64,000 nucleotides of DNA. It comes from Chamaecyparis obtusa (Eukaryota > Streptophyta > Pinopsida > Cupressales > Cupressaceae). The position numbers were made by a program, and so were the translations under genes. The stretch spans positions 5,326,446 through 5,390,445 of the forward strand of contig BSBK01002075.1 in assembly GCA_027943335.1 (NCBI GenBank). Direction: 5' to 3'. Shown one piece after another: positions 55,208 to 64,000 of the stretch. Below the pieces are notes generated by a model. It was given only the letters and a program-made list of their open reading frames with translations. It searched no databases and was not told where the DNA came from. The stretch's first letter is position 1. Each line of letters starts with the position of its first letter.

Positions 55208-56600
55208 ACTATTGTTGGATTCTTGAACATTTTGGACATGTTTAGCATTTGTCACTCCATCATTAACAACACCTTTGTTCTTAGACCAGAACTTGGGTTT
55301 ATCATTAGTATTGTTAGATGAATTAGGGGTATAGTGTTTAATTGCTCCTTTCATCAAAATTTCATCCTCAATAGACTTCCCTTTTTTAATAAGTGCCTCG
55401 AAGGAATTTGGGGCAGCCATCTTCATCTGAAATGACATTTTTGTAACTAGATTCTTAGTAAAGATATCAACTAGATGTGAATCTAGGATTTTCCAAGGCA
55501 TGCAATTGGCGAGATGTTTCCACCTTTGGATAAAATTGGCAAAGGTTTCTCCATTTCTTTGTTTCATGTTACACAAATCGATGAGGGATGCTTGATGTTC
55601 CATGTTATAAGAATATTATGTAACAAATTGTGAGATCATAGAAGGTGGAGATGGAACCTAGAGGAAGGTTCAATAGCCACTCTAAGGCTGGTCCTCCAAG
55701 ACTCCTAGAAAAAAGTCTTAGGAGAAGATGATCATTGTGGGAAACTTCTTGTGCTGCTACATAAAATTCCTTGATATGTTGTGCAGGGCATAAGTCTCCC
55801 TTGCATTTATCAAACTTTGGCATTTCAAAATTGGCGGGGAATGGTTGGAGAGTGATTGATTTGTCAAAAGGATAAGGACATATTTTTGCAAAAGAAAATT
55901 CCTTCTTCTCGCCTTTCTGCATAGCCATCATCATGCCTTTGATCTCATCAATTTGTTGGACTAATTCAGGAGAATTGGTGGTGATTGTATGGGCTTGATG
56001 TGTTCCTCCTCTTGATGATGCATTATGTCCTCCTAGAGGGGAAAGATTGGTGTGATGTCTTTGATTGGTGTTGTTTGTTTGTACATAATTTTGATTTTTT
56101 AGGACTCTACTAGGCTTCAAGAAAATAGAAGTAGAGCGTCATCTTGAGGACCCTGGTTGTTGTTTAGGTGCACGTCCTGCACTTAAACCATCGTTACTCA
56201 CCCCATTGTTTGAGTTAGGCTTGTTTAGAAGTTTTTGGATTAATTCAAGTGTATTAGGGGGAGGTTGAGTTGTGTTATCAGATATTGATGGCATTATGGG
56301 TTCTACTTTGATTTTGTTGGTTCAAACCAAGTTGTTCTCAAGAAAAGTTTCGTCAAAATTATTAGGGAGGGTAACACCCCTTTGGATAAGATTCATGAAG
56401 ATGTTGGAACTATTGGTTTTGATTAGGTCTTCAACTAAGCTTAAATTGTTAGGATCCTCAAAGAATTATTTAGCTCGTGGATTGGCATTGACACTTTTGG
56501 GTATTACTGTGTCAGATTCCATGTGGGGTTCTTCTTCATCATTAAAATCTTCTTGATAGATAGTTTCCTAATCATTATCGATGGTGAGAGATTCTTGTCT
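55208..56600 (-). pseudogene. gag: TAT3 gag, N-terminal and core part
   Basis: The frame from ~56580 with TGA/TAA stops covers a Pro/Asn/Gln-rich head. The core follows: FAKICPYPFDKSITLQPFP, FEMPKFDKCKGDLCPAQHIKEFY, SLGGPALEWLLNLP, then, after a frameshift near 55640, SLIDLCNMKQRNGETFANFIQRWKHL. This parallels TAT2 positions 21560-22100. Confidence 0.82.
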
Positions 56601-59389
56601 TATCTTTTCTTGTGATCAGGTAAGTACCATGCACGAGTGACCTTAGAATGGTTGAATTGAAGAAGGGTGAATATTTGATGAGGTATGGAAAGAAAAGGAT
56701 TTGGTGAACTAGGAGAAAATTGGACTAATGATTAAGTCTTGATGATTGGTTGGAATGATTGAATTGGATTTGATTGATTTGATTTGATTGAGGATTAGAT
56801 TCATTGATGAGATTGGATTAAAGAGGAACTAAGCCTCAAGGATTGATTGGATTTAAAGGTTTGGAACAAACCTAGGTGAAACAAGACCTTGTGACTATGT
56901 AAACATAAGATTGGATTTGGTTTAAAGTCTTCTTTTATATGGGTGATAGACTAATGATCCCCAAACAAAATAGGACTGGATTAGGACTACTAGAGAAAGA
57001 ATCAGTTCTCAAAGTAGTAAGGGATTAATTTTTGCTTTGGAATTAAGGTGTATGAGACACTATTGGAATGATTCTTTCACCCTATGGCTTGATGAAGGTG
57101 TGAAAGATGGATTAATCTAATTCTGATTTAAAGTCCAAGATTTTGATTGATGTTCCTAATTTTTTGGAATGTGAATGAAGAAAGGGGTGTTTAAAAGATG
57201 AGAAAGGGATGAATGACTTAAAGAGGATGAAGAAAGAAGGTCACAGGTACTTAGTTGTAGGATTCCCAAGTGACAAAGATCATGTTCACTTTGTTCTTGG
57301 CAAAAAAATTAGCAATCTGATTGTTGTAGATGATTTTATCTAATTTCTCAATAGCCTCTAGAAACTTTTGAATGAGTTGCAAATAAGATTGGTTGGCTTT
57401 AATCTTTTGATCAATTATTTTCTTCTATCTATGGACTCGTGCAACTCGGAGGTTTTCTTTCTTATGTTTAACACTATTAGTCATGATTTGAGGACAATAT
57501 CTTGATAGATCAAAGGATGTTCTTAGCAAGAACCAATTTCATGAATTCCTCAAACATTTGGGTTGCAAGCATATTTGTCAAAAATAGTCCTACAAGGGAT
57601 AAAGCAACCTTGTAGGATTCAAGTGCATGAGTTTGTTTTGCAATGAAAGTAACAAGCACACTCTTTATCCCTAGAAGGAAGTTGGCTGAGATTGAAATCC
57701 TTTTCTCACTGACTTAGGAGCACACCCAAAAAACTCCTTAGAATATGACCATCACCAAGCACACAATGGCTCCATCCATGATGTCATATTATCAGAGTGT
57801 TAACATTAAAGGGGGCTCGATATGGTGAGTGTCTTGGGGAGATTAGTATTCTCCTCACATGAAGATTATCAACCTTTTGGAGGTGAATAGGGTGGCTTCT
57901 AACTAATAGCTTTTAGTGAGGGTCTCTGTTCGAACACACTCTTTGTGTCTACACAAGCGCGACTAGGACATATAGCCCCACAAAGCACCTTGACACAAGT
58001 AGTCACATAAACATGATTGAGACCGCAAGGCCCTACTAAATGTTAGGTGAGAGCTGTGTATAAGCTCAAATGTCATCCAGCTTCCAAGGCTTTAACCCCA
58101 AAAAGAAAATTTTATTAACGTGAGTTGGAGTGGTGAGCTAAACACCTCGTTCTAATGTGGGTCATTCCCAGGAGATTTTTACCTCATTGGTAGGCCCATC
58201 TAAAGGATTGAAAATAAATGTATAGATTGGCCTTAAGAAGGAGTCTAGATTTATGATTTTCCCTCAAGGGGAAAAGAGCATAATCTCCTATCTAGCGAGG
58301 TTTTCTCCCAAACACACCAAACAAATGATTAATTCCAAGTCTTTTCTTTAAGACAAAAATTCAAAAGGTTTTGGGTTTTTTATTTTCTCACTTGGAGAAA
58401 AGAGCATAATCCCATAGCTAATGAATCATTATAAAAAAAATAAACTTCCTATTTAATGCTAGGTGCCTAAGAAATCATTAAGAAAACACAATGTTTGATT
58501 GAATCTCCTTAGCAACCTACAAAACAACTTTGATAAGTAGTTTAATGTGTTTGGTCTTCTAAAAACATCCTGCAAAACAAATAAATTAAGTCTTAGAATG
58601 TTCAAATCTTGGTCAATGTTCTACAAAATCACTATTAGAAGTCACAAAATGTCAGTATCTTCCAAAAAACTCAGATTAGCAAACTTAAAGTGCAAGATAT
58701 TATGAAAACATACAGAAATCAGACAGAGACGCCTATTGTTCAAAGATGCCTATTTCTAGGTAGAGATGCTTGTGTATAGGCAAAGATGCATGTCTGTTAG
58801 AGACACCTATTTCCAAGAAGAGACACCTGTGTATAGGCAAAGGCACCTGTCTGCACAAAAACAAATATTAACCACCAATGTTTTAAAGTTTTATGCTCCC
58901 ATTAAGTTTCAAATGCATAAAAAGGTTTCTTATGACAAAGACACCATGATTTTGTAACCTTAATATGTCAGAAAACTTTACTTAATCAACTTTAAAAAGA
59001 CAACACAAAGGAAACTCCCTTTTTTAGCAGAGACACTTGTGTGTATGCAGAGACACCTATCTACACAAAAAAAAGAAGATTTTATTAGTTTCATGTATTT
59101 TTCTTCATTTGCAGATATAGTTAGGTGTTTTACTAATGATCATTAGCCTTAATGTGATTACCAAATACAAGTTTTATTGATTAGAACAAACTAAAATGAG
59201 AGAAAAAATCTTTTCTGGTGGAGACACCTATCTGTAGTTGAAGATGCTTGTCTACATGTAGAGACACCTCTGTGAAGAGATGCATGTTTCCAGGTGGAGA
59301 TGCCTCTGGTCAAGCAGAGATGTTTGTCTAGAAAATTCACGGGAAACCTTCACAAGATCAAGAAAAATATTTAGAAAATATGATTGTGG
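56601..59389 (-). other. TAT3 5' leader
   Basis: This leader has blocks corresponding to those of NA-Tat1 and TAT2 (57590-58330) and a KVALSLVG-like stretch near 57600. 56640-57250 is rich in GGATT/GATTG words. No complete ORF. Confidence 0.65.
58720..59345 (-). repeat. ~20-bp degenerate tandem array near the PBS (TAT3)
   Basis: Words of the form AGAGACACCTGTGTATAGGC and AGATGCATGTCT recur roughly every 20 bp at 58725-58855, 59030-59060 and 59215-59335. It occupies the same place relative to the PBS as the arrays of the other two elements, but with a different sequence. Confidence 0.75.
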
Positions 59390-59407
59390 GTCCCACCGGG
59401 CGTGCCA
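59390..59407 (-). promoter_or_regulatory. TAT3 primer binding site
   Basis: The minus strand reads TGGCACGCCCGGTGGGAC three bases after the LTR, nearly identical to the sites of NA-Tat1 and TAT2. Confidence 0.75.
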
Positions 59408-59410
59408 AAA

Positions 59411-60663
59411 TATATATGATGAAAACTTACCTATTAAGAACAAGTTCAAACATGCAAATGTTAATGATAAAGAGTATATTCAATCTACTCTAACATGTTC
59501 ATAAACTTGTAAAAACACTAATTTTCACCATAACCTTGGATGAGCATGAAGCAAGTGCACCCAAGACTTGCTTGATTTAAGCTCTTAGAGAGGTTGTGGG
59601 TGTGCTCTCCCAACACAAGTGTGAATCCCACTATGAATGCAAGGTAAAATCAAGATTGAACTACTCAAGAAGGAGCTATGGAAGCAACCCTCAAGCATTC
59701 AATAAGAAGTCATTGAAGCTCAAGAAGGTGCTATGGAAGCAACTCTCAAGTTCAATGACATGCAAGAATAATGCTACAAATGACATCAAAGTAAAGCATG
59801 AAATCAAACTCTACTATGAATTCTAACAACTACCAAATGGTTAGAAAAAATTCTAAGAAAGAAATTCTAAGTCAAACTAGCATGATAAATCTATTGCAAA
59901 AACTAAATAAATTTTGCTTGAGACAAGGGTCCTATTTATAGGATTTTGGAGGGCTGGGGTGAGGTGGCATCTATGTGGAATCCACATAGGTACCACCAAG
60001 GACACACATAAGCCATGCAAAGTCCAAGACTTTCTCACACATGTGTGAGCAACTTGGGATGTGAGAGGTCAATGTGTACTTCAAGTATATGTGCAAGTGT
60101 GTGTAAGAGAAAAAGTCCATTTTCACTATTTTAGAAGGTGTAAGAAGTGTCATAAAAAAATGTAAGAAGCCTTGTTTATGCAAATTTTAGCAATTTTTGA
60201 AAAGGCAATTTTTGAAAATTTGCTCACACGTGTGAGCAAATAATTAGGACTAATGGATGTAGGAATCCAAAAATTAGTCTAATTAACCTTAGTTAATTAG
60301 TGAGTAGGTTTATTAGATAGAAAGTGATGTGTGTAGGATAGCATCTAGGCTGGATTTAGGATTAAATTAAATTAAATTAAATTTAATCATGGTTTAGTAG
60401 AAATAAATAATGTGAGGGAATTAAATAAATTAAAAATTTATTTAAAAGGGGACTATGGAGGAACATGTATTAAATTAAATTTAATACATTATGAAAGGTA
60501 GTATTTAAATTTAATTCAAATACTATAATTAGTGAATTGATTTAATTAAATAAATAGACGAATTTAACAAATATAATTAATTAAAATTTAACTATAACGT
60601 TATTTGGGGTCATTAATTTAATTTAATTTAATTAATGTCAAAGGACAAATTTAGGTGTCTACA
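59411..60663 (-). repeat. TAT3 5' LTR
   Basis: The minus strand starts TGTAGACACCTAAATTTG, sharing the first ~13 bases with the other Tat LTRs, and ends CATCATATATA before the PBS. Length is 1253 bp. The end is inferred from PBS offset, not from a second LTR. Confidence 0.72.
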
Positions 60664-62840
60664 CTACTTTGAAGGTGAAATTACCCAAAGATTACCATGG
60701 TGCTCAAAAATGAAGGACCATTTTTGGCCAACTGATAGGCACACACTAGTGCCTCTGCAATTCTGGCTTGATTGAGCCAAGGCTAGTAGGCCTGAAATCA
60801 CAAGTGCCCTATGCTGCACAAATGCATGCACAGACAAATGAAATTCTTTCCAAAGGGGTAAACAATCCTTGGAGGAAAATGATATAATCTCCTAATAGCT
60901 GTATTTTCTAAAATCTAAAGTAAAATTGAATTATCACTAAAACCTAATTGTTAATGCTTATAAAGAAAGAAATCAAATTAATTTGTAAACTACAAAGAAG
61001 AACCAGATAATAATTTTCAAATGAAATAAGATCAGTGCCTAACGAAAATTTGGGTTATAGAGTCAGATATTTCCAATCCTACGTATAATTAGAGACATTT
61101 TTAAGGAAACTTACTTTTAATAAAGAAAGACTATCATTTCACAAGCTTCCGCTTGATTCACAATTCAAAACAATTCACACAACTAATCCTATCGAGTTTA
61201 ACTCAAATTAAGAGACCGATAAGAATAATGGTAGGTTCACAAACCATATAATTGATATTTGAGTTGCATACATTAACTTTAAATTATAAAAATTAGGGGA
61301 ATGAATACAGTAGAACACCCTGATACATAGAGTATCTAAAAAACTAACTGAAAACAAAAAACATATAACCTCAAAAAAGCATAAAACAACTTATCTGATA
61401 TGACATTTGAGAAATTTGCATATATGGTTCAAATCTGTAGTTGCAGGAGTTTTTCTCCCAATTGTGTCATAGTTTTTTTTTGTTTACAAATGTTTCAATA
61501 TAAATATATTATTCAAAGGTTTCTTGTGAAAAGACATACCTTTTCACAAAAACCTAATCCCTAAAACTAACCCTAAAATTTACACATTTAACCATATAAA
61601 TGGTTTTAGGGAAAAACATTTCCCGTATAACAAACACAATTTGTTATATCTTCAGGTATTGTGCATAATAATCCACATGTTTAATTCCTACACAAAAACA
61701 TCTGACATTAGATAATCTTTTAATAAAATTTAAAATTAAAGTCATTATATCTAATAATGTTTTAGGCTTTCAAAAAGATCACTATTTAAAATTATTTATT
61801 TATTAATTGATAATATATCAAAATAAAACATTAATAAAATCATGACATAATTTACACAAATGTTTTTGATAATATAAATAAAAGTGCCAATAAAATTAAA
61901 TAATTTATCATGAGTGCCCACTTTTAATTATCAAAACATAAAAATTCCATTAATAAGATATCACCTAAAAATATTAAATAGGAATATAACTTTATATTTT
62001 AAATTCAAAATTTTACTTTCAAATTTAAAAACATAATATATTCCCTATTCAAAAAGTTTTTTCCAATAATATAATTCTCAAATAGATTTGTCTCTAAAAC
62101 ATTAGGGTACAAAAGATTTACAATTCACCCCTAAAAAAGGGGAGCACTTATCCTAATATCAAAATATTTTAAAATAATTTACATAGGGCAAGTGTATTGA
62201 TACTTTAGAAAAATAACAACCCTAATATCAAAAAATATTTTCTAATGTAAAAATAAGAAAAAATCTTACAACCATTTTTAAAAATGCATTAAGTATTAAG
62301 GCAAAATAATTTTACCTTCTAAACAAAACCCTAAATATGCACTTTATAAAATGAAGGTGAAATATAATAATAAGAGCTTACATTCAAATTACCAAATTAA
62401 TATTTGCAAAAAATGAAAAAGTTTAAAACAAATCAAATAAGGTAAGATATAATCAATTATGCCCTTTTACCCTAATAGTTTGATTTTAAAATTACTATAG
62501 GGTAAAATAAGAGATTATATTTAGGTATTTTGAAGATTAAAAATTTATGCCAATTAAAATTATTTCAAAACCCATAAACATAGTAACTCTTTCCAAAATG
62601 AATTACCTTATTACACTTTTTCACTTTAGTGTTTTAGGGTAAATTAAAATGAAACCTAAAAGGTTTACATTAGTGAAAAATCTAAATCTCGTCAAAATAT
62701 AAAATTTTATAAAACACATCATATAAGAGAAATCCAATTATATTTTCTTACCTAATAATTTATTTCTAAATTACTAAAGGGAAGAAAATTATCTAGAATT
62801 TATCCCTTTTCTTCTACCCATCTTCACAAGGAATACAATA
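60664..62840. other. AT-rich spacer
   Basis: Apart from short A/T runs and partial hairpins I see no ORF, RNA gene or repeat boundary. Confidence 0.5.
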
Positions 62841-62930
62841 GGACAATTGGTTAGGCTAGGATGGGTAGTTAGGATAGGAAGAAAGAGTGAGTCGAGAGGT
62901 CAAGTGTTCAACTCCCTCTCCCCACTCTTT
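62841..62930 (+). repeat. tRNA-like / SINE-like unit, copy 1
   Basis: AATTGGTTAGGCTAGG resembles a tRNA D-arm/A box, and GAGAGGTCAAGTGTTCAACTCC a T-arm/B box. The spacing is longer than in a standard tRNA and no anticodon arm is evident. A second copy lies ~260 bp downstream. It is more likely a SINE head or tRNA fossil than a working tRNA. Confidence 0.4.
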
Positions 62931-63100
62931 TTTCTAAAACCTAATAGAGTAAATAATATATAAGAAAGGAATATTCATATTTGAATTTTAAAATTATTTT
63001 GACAAGAAATACTCCCTATGTGAGAATTTCATCTTGATTTTTCACCTGCACATGAGAATGTAAATAAATTAGTTCCTCTTCTAAATCCTCTTGAAGAATA

Positions 63101-63190
63101 ATAATAGACTAACTGGTTAGAGGGTAGAAGGGTAGGTAGGTAGGAAAAAGGGTTGGCTTGAGAGGTTGAGTGTTCAACTCCCTCTTGCCA
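63101..63190 (+). repeat. tRNA-like / SINE-like unit, copy 2
   Basis: It has TAACTGGTTAGAGGGTAG and GAGAGGTTGAGTGTTCAACTCC in the same layout as copy 1, both followed by a CTTTTTT-type T run that could end Pol III transcription. The middle is a GGTAG repeat. Flanking AT-rich sequence does not match well. Confidence 0.4.
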
Positions 63191-63429
63191 TCTTTTTTAC
63201 CTAACCACCTTATTATTATTTTTTTAATTATTTTATTTCAAAATATACATGCATTAAATTTATTGAAATAAAATAACTAAAAACTATTTTATGAACATAG
63301 AATAATGATGAGTATTCATGCCCTTTTAATCATTTAATTTTTTACATAGGGAAATTACATGAAAATAAAAATGAAGATTATACTTCCCTGATATTTTGCG
63401 TATTTAGGACCTGAATTTTCAAGTGTCAA

Positions 63430-63940
63430 CATACCAAATAAACTATTATTGTTTATCCTTTGCTAGCATTGAAAGAGTGTCATGAAATCATTTGGTATTG
63501 TTGTTAGCCACCCCAATTTAACACATAACCATTTCCGACACTTTTGCGCAAAGGGATAACTAAGTAACATATAATTGATAGTCTCTTTATTGTTGTTGCA
63601 TAACGAAGCATATGGATTGTCCTTGGAAATCAATCTCCTTGACCTGATCTATTGGTAGAATCTTACCTTGAATAGATGCCCATGTGAATTTTCCTTCCTT
63701 TGGCATGTATGTTTTGTTCCAACATAAGTGTATTGGTAATTTTGAATAATGCCTTACTTTTTGTTGATAGATCATCTTATACCCATCTTTGGCATTATAA
63801 ATCTCCATCTTAGAGCCATTGCATATTATTTCATCATTACCTTGCTTGAAGGAGAGAGATCTATCTTTAAGAGTTGTTCTAAGTTTCAATGTCTTGTGAT
63901 TAAAATTTTAGCTCTTCCAGATTCCTCCACTGTCATTTGT
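63430..63940 (-). pseudogene. LINE-type RT zinc-binding domain (zf-RVT) fragment
   Basis: KLPIHLCWNKTYMPKEGKFTWASIQGKILPIDQV matches the pattern of the plant non-LTR retrotransposon zinc-binding region (zf-RVT). After a frameshift near 63590, INYMLLSYPFAQKCRKWLCV continues the pattern (usual H-F/L-x-x-CPFA-x-x-x-W). The usual C-x-x-C and His ligands are degraded. The RT proper would lie to the right, outside the window. Confidence 0.6.
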
Positions 63941-64000
63941 CAAAATGTATGAGATTTGAAATAATAATATAATGTATTAACATGATATCCCCAATATTGT

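Larger units (their letters stand above)
51545..60663 (-). mobile_element. TAT3: 3'-truncated Tat-lineage LTR element
   Basis: The minus-strand order is 5' LTR, PBS, ~20-bp array, leader, gag, CHHC-type finger, protease, then loss of similarity near 51545. RT, RNase H, integrase, PPT and 3' LTR are missing. The gag is clearly related to TAT2 (CPYPFD, KEFY-x-A-x-QEV, LGG-x-A-x-EW). It is older than TAT2: frameshifts as well as stops are present, and a ~1.6-kb insertion interrupts the gag. Confidence 0.8.

Overview
The window looks like intergenic chromatin from a large, repeat-rich seed-plant nuclear genome. The evidence is nested LTR retrotransposons of the Ty3/gypsy Tat type and of Copia type, a CACTA-type DNA transposon with spliced GT-AG exons, a plant mobile domain (PMD) pseudogene, a LINE fragment and long AT-rich spacers. 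A conifer or other gymnosperm is my guess from element size and decay pattern; the sequence does not prove it. I see no intact single-copy host gene, rRNA, CRISPR or bacterial feature. Nearly every long reading frame is interrupted by stop codons.

Layout. (1) 1-~15205, minus strand: a pol-less Copia-derived element, LTR14. It has a 5' LTR at 14184-~15205, an initiator-Met-type PBS, a gag reduced to a coiled coil plus four CCHC knuckles (12955-14127), and an unrecognised protein of about 1,000 aa. That protein is split in frame by (2). The PPT is at 42-60 and the 3' LTR runs off the left edge. (2) 709-9712, minus strand: a complete non-autonomous element, NA-Tat1, with 989-bp LTRs. Its only protein is about 805 aa, Pro/Ser-rich, with a G-patch-like segment; it has no gag, protease, RT or integrase. 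(3) 15377-30960, plus strand: a 15.6-kb Tat-lineage element, TAT2, with TSD GATAC. It has one 8.2-kb gag-PR-G-patch-RT-RNaseH-aRNaseH-INT frame with 21 internal stops and no frameshift. (4) 30966-34473, minus strand: a PMD pseudogene whose acidic 3' exon region is present three times, once inverted. (5) 34474-36526: non-coding. (6) 36527-~42700: a dense field of ~420-bp and ~240-bp repeats and hairpins starting at a CACTA-like terminus. (7) 44690-48867, plus strand: a multi-exon CACTA (En/Spm) transposase pseudogene. (8) 48868-51540: foldback sequences. (9) ~51545-60663, minus strand: TAT3, a 3'-truncated Tat element carrying gag and a protease region and interrupted by a ~1.6-kb insertion. 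(10) 60664-64000: AT-rich DNA with two tRNA-like or SINE-like units and a LINE zinc-binding fragment.

How the parts relate. NA-Tat1 and TAT2 share LTR termini, PBS region, leader blocks, 3' UTR and PPT but have unrelated reading frames. This is the expected pattern for a non-autonomous passenger mobilised by an autonomous partner. All three Tat-type elements carry a different ~20-21-bp tandem array directly after the PBS. Reading frames in TAT2, LTR14 and the PMD gene are broken mainly by TAG at positions where glutamine is expected, as methylation-driven CAG-to-TAG change would produce. The most novel candidates are the G-patch protein of NA-Tat1 and the ~1,000-aa protein of LTR14.
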